DNA from: Forficula auricularia
Lineage: Eukaryota > Arthropoda > Insecta > Dermaptera > Forficulidae
DNA length: 64,000 nt
NCBI GenBank assembly: GCA_024734495.1
Contig: JALMQS010000099.1
Coordinates: forward strand, 103,544,320 to 103,608,319
Reading direction: 5' to 3'
Shown: positions 63,881-64,000 of the stretch, piece after piece
Numbering within the stretch: the first letter of the stretch is position 1
How the letters are laid out: each line of letters begins with the position of its first letter
Translations under genes and position numbers: made by a program
Notes under the pieces: generated by a model
Told to the model about the DNA's origin: nothing
What the model saw: only the letters and a program-made list of their open reading frames with translations
Database searches by the model: none

Positions 63881-64000
63881 GCGCAAGGCACGCCAAAAGA
63901 AGTTTTCACTTCAAAAACACACAATTTCGTTTAAGATTTGGAATTTGTCACTTTGCAAAATCTTATAAAATATTTCAATTTTCACTAAGTACTACATAAG

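Overview
This is a eukaryotic, AT-rich (roughly 70 % A+T by eye), gene-poor window dominated by transposable-element remnants. The LINE, mariner, hAT and Helitron types, an arthropod-like initiator (TCAGT) and a CAAAATGG start context all point to an arthropod, most likely an insect. I cannot name the species. Two 100-base N runs (24197-24296, 58127-58226) are scaffold gaps. No gene can be called with confidence. The only open frame that looks like it could be a real small gene is on the minus strand at 41488-41736, and it is unrecognised.

Layout. 1-4030: old repeats, then a complete hAT element (2186-4013) with a perfect 8-bp target duplication; it holds a decayed transposase C-terminus and a tRNA-like SINE head. 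4430-6145: a LINE fragment between two inverted ~170-bp arms. 6489-8482: a 250-bp tandem duplication, a hAT-type MITE relative and an inverted Helitron relative. 9516-11139: a second hAT element that keeps the BED-finger N-terminus, the opposite end from the first. 14101-15920: Helitron and a Penelope-like inverted-arm remnant. 16300-16560: a GC-rich island. 17474-19380: a LINE with readable reverse transcriptase motifs on the minus strand. 19395-20522: ACCGACTTCAAAAA repeats ending in a near-perfect palindrome. 21745-23758: repeat B interrupted by a long hairpin, then a second LINE type with poly(A). 24981-29293: Helitron ends, a 5S-rRNA-like SINE head, two CGAGGGGTGAACC MITEs and LINE tails. 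29480-35287: four large palindromes, including a SINE split by a hAT-like insertion. 35950-38233: repeat B, a LINE tail split by a GC-rich MITE, and a foldback element with a 15-bp target duplication. 40436-46720: another palindromic MITE, SINEs, LINE fragments and an internally deleted mariner with intact ends. 47870-52843: Penelope-like pieces, an amplified and inverted mariner-like transposase segment, a MITE inserted in a hammerhead-like stem, a pogo-type MITE and a 192-bp Helitron. 55125-64000: Helitrons, a hAT MITE, a palindrome, a LINE with poly(A) and a G-rich Helitron.

The most unusual theme is a short module, CTGA(A/T)GA - hairpin - GAAAC, seen at about 15 separate places on both strands, often inside inverted-repeat arms. 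Its order and spacing match the core of type I hammerhead ribozymes known from Penelope-like elements, although most copies carry CTGAAGA instead of the canonical CTGATGA. The second theme is the abundance of very long inverted repeats able to form hairpin RNA. Everything is inferred from reading the sequence; no search or folding program was run.
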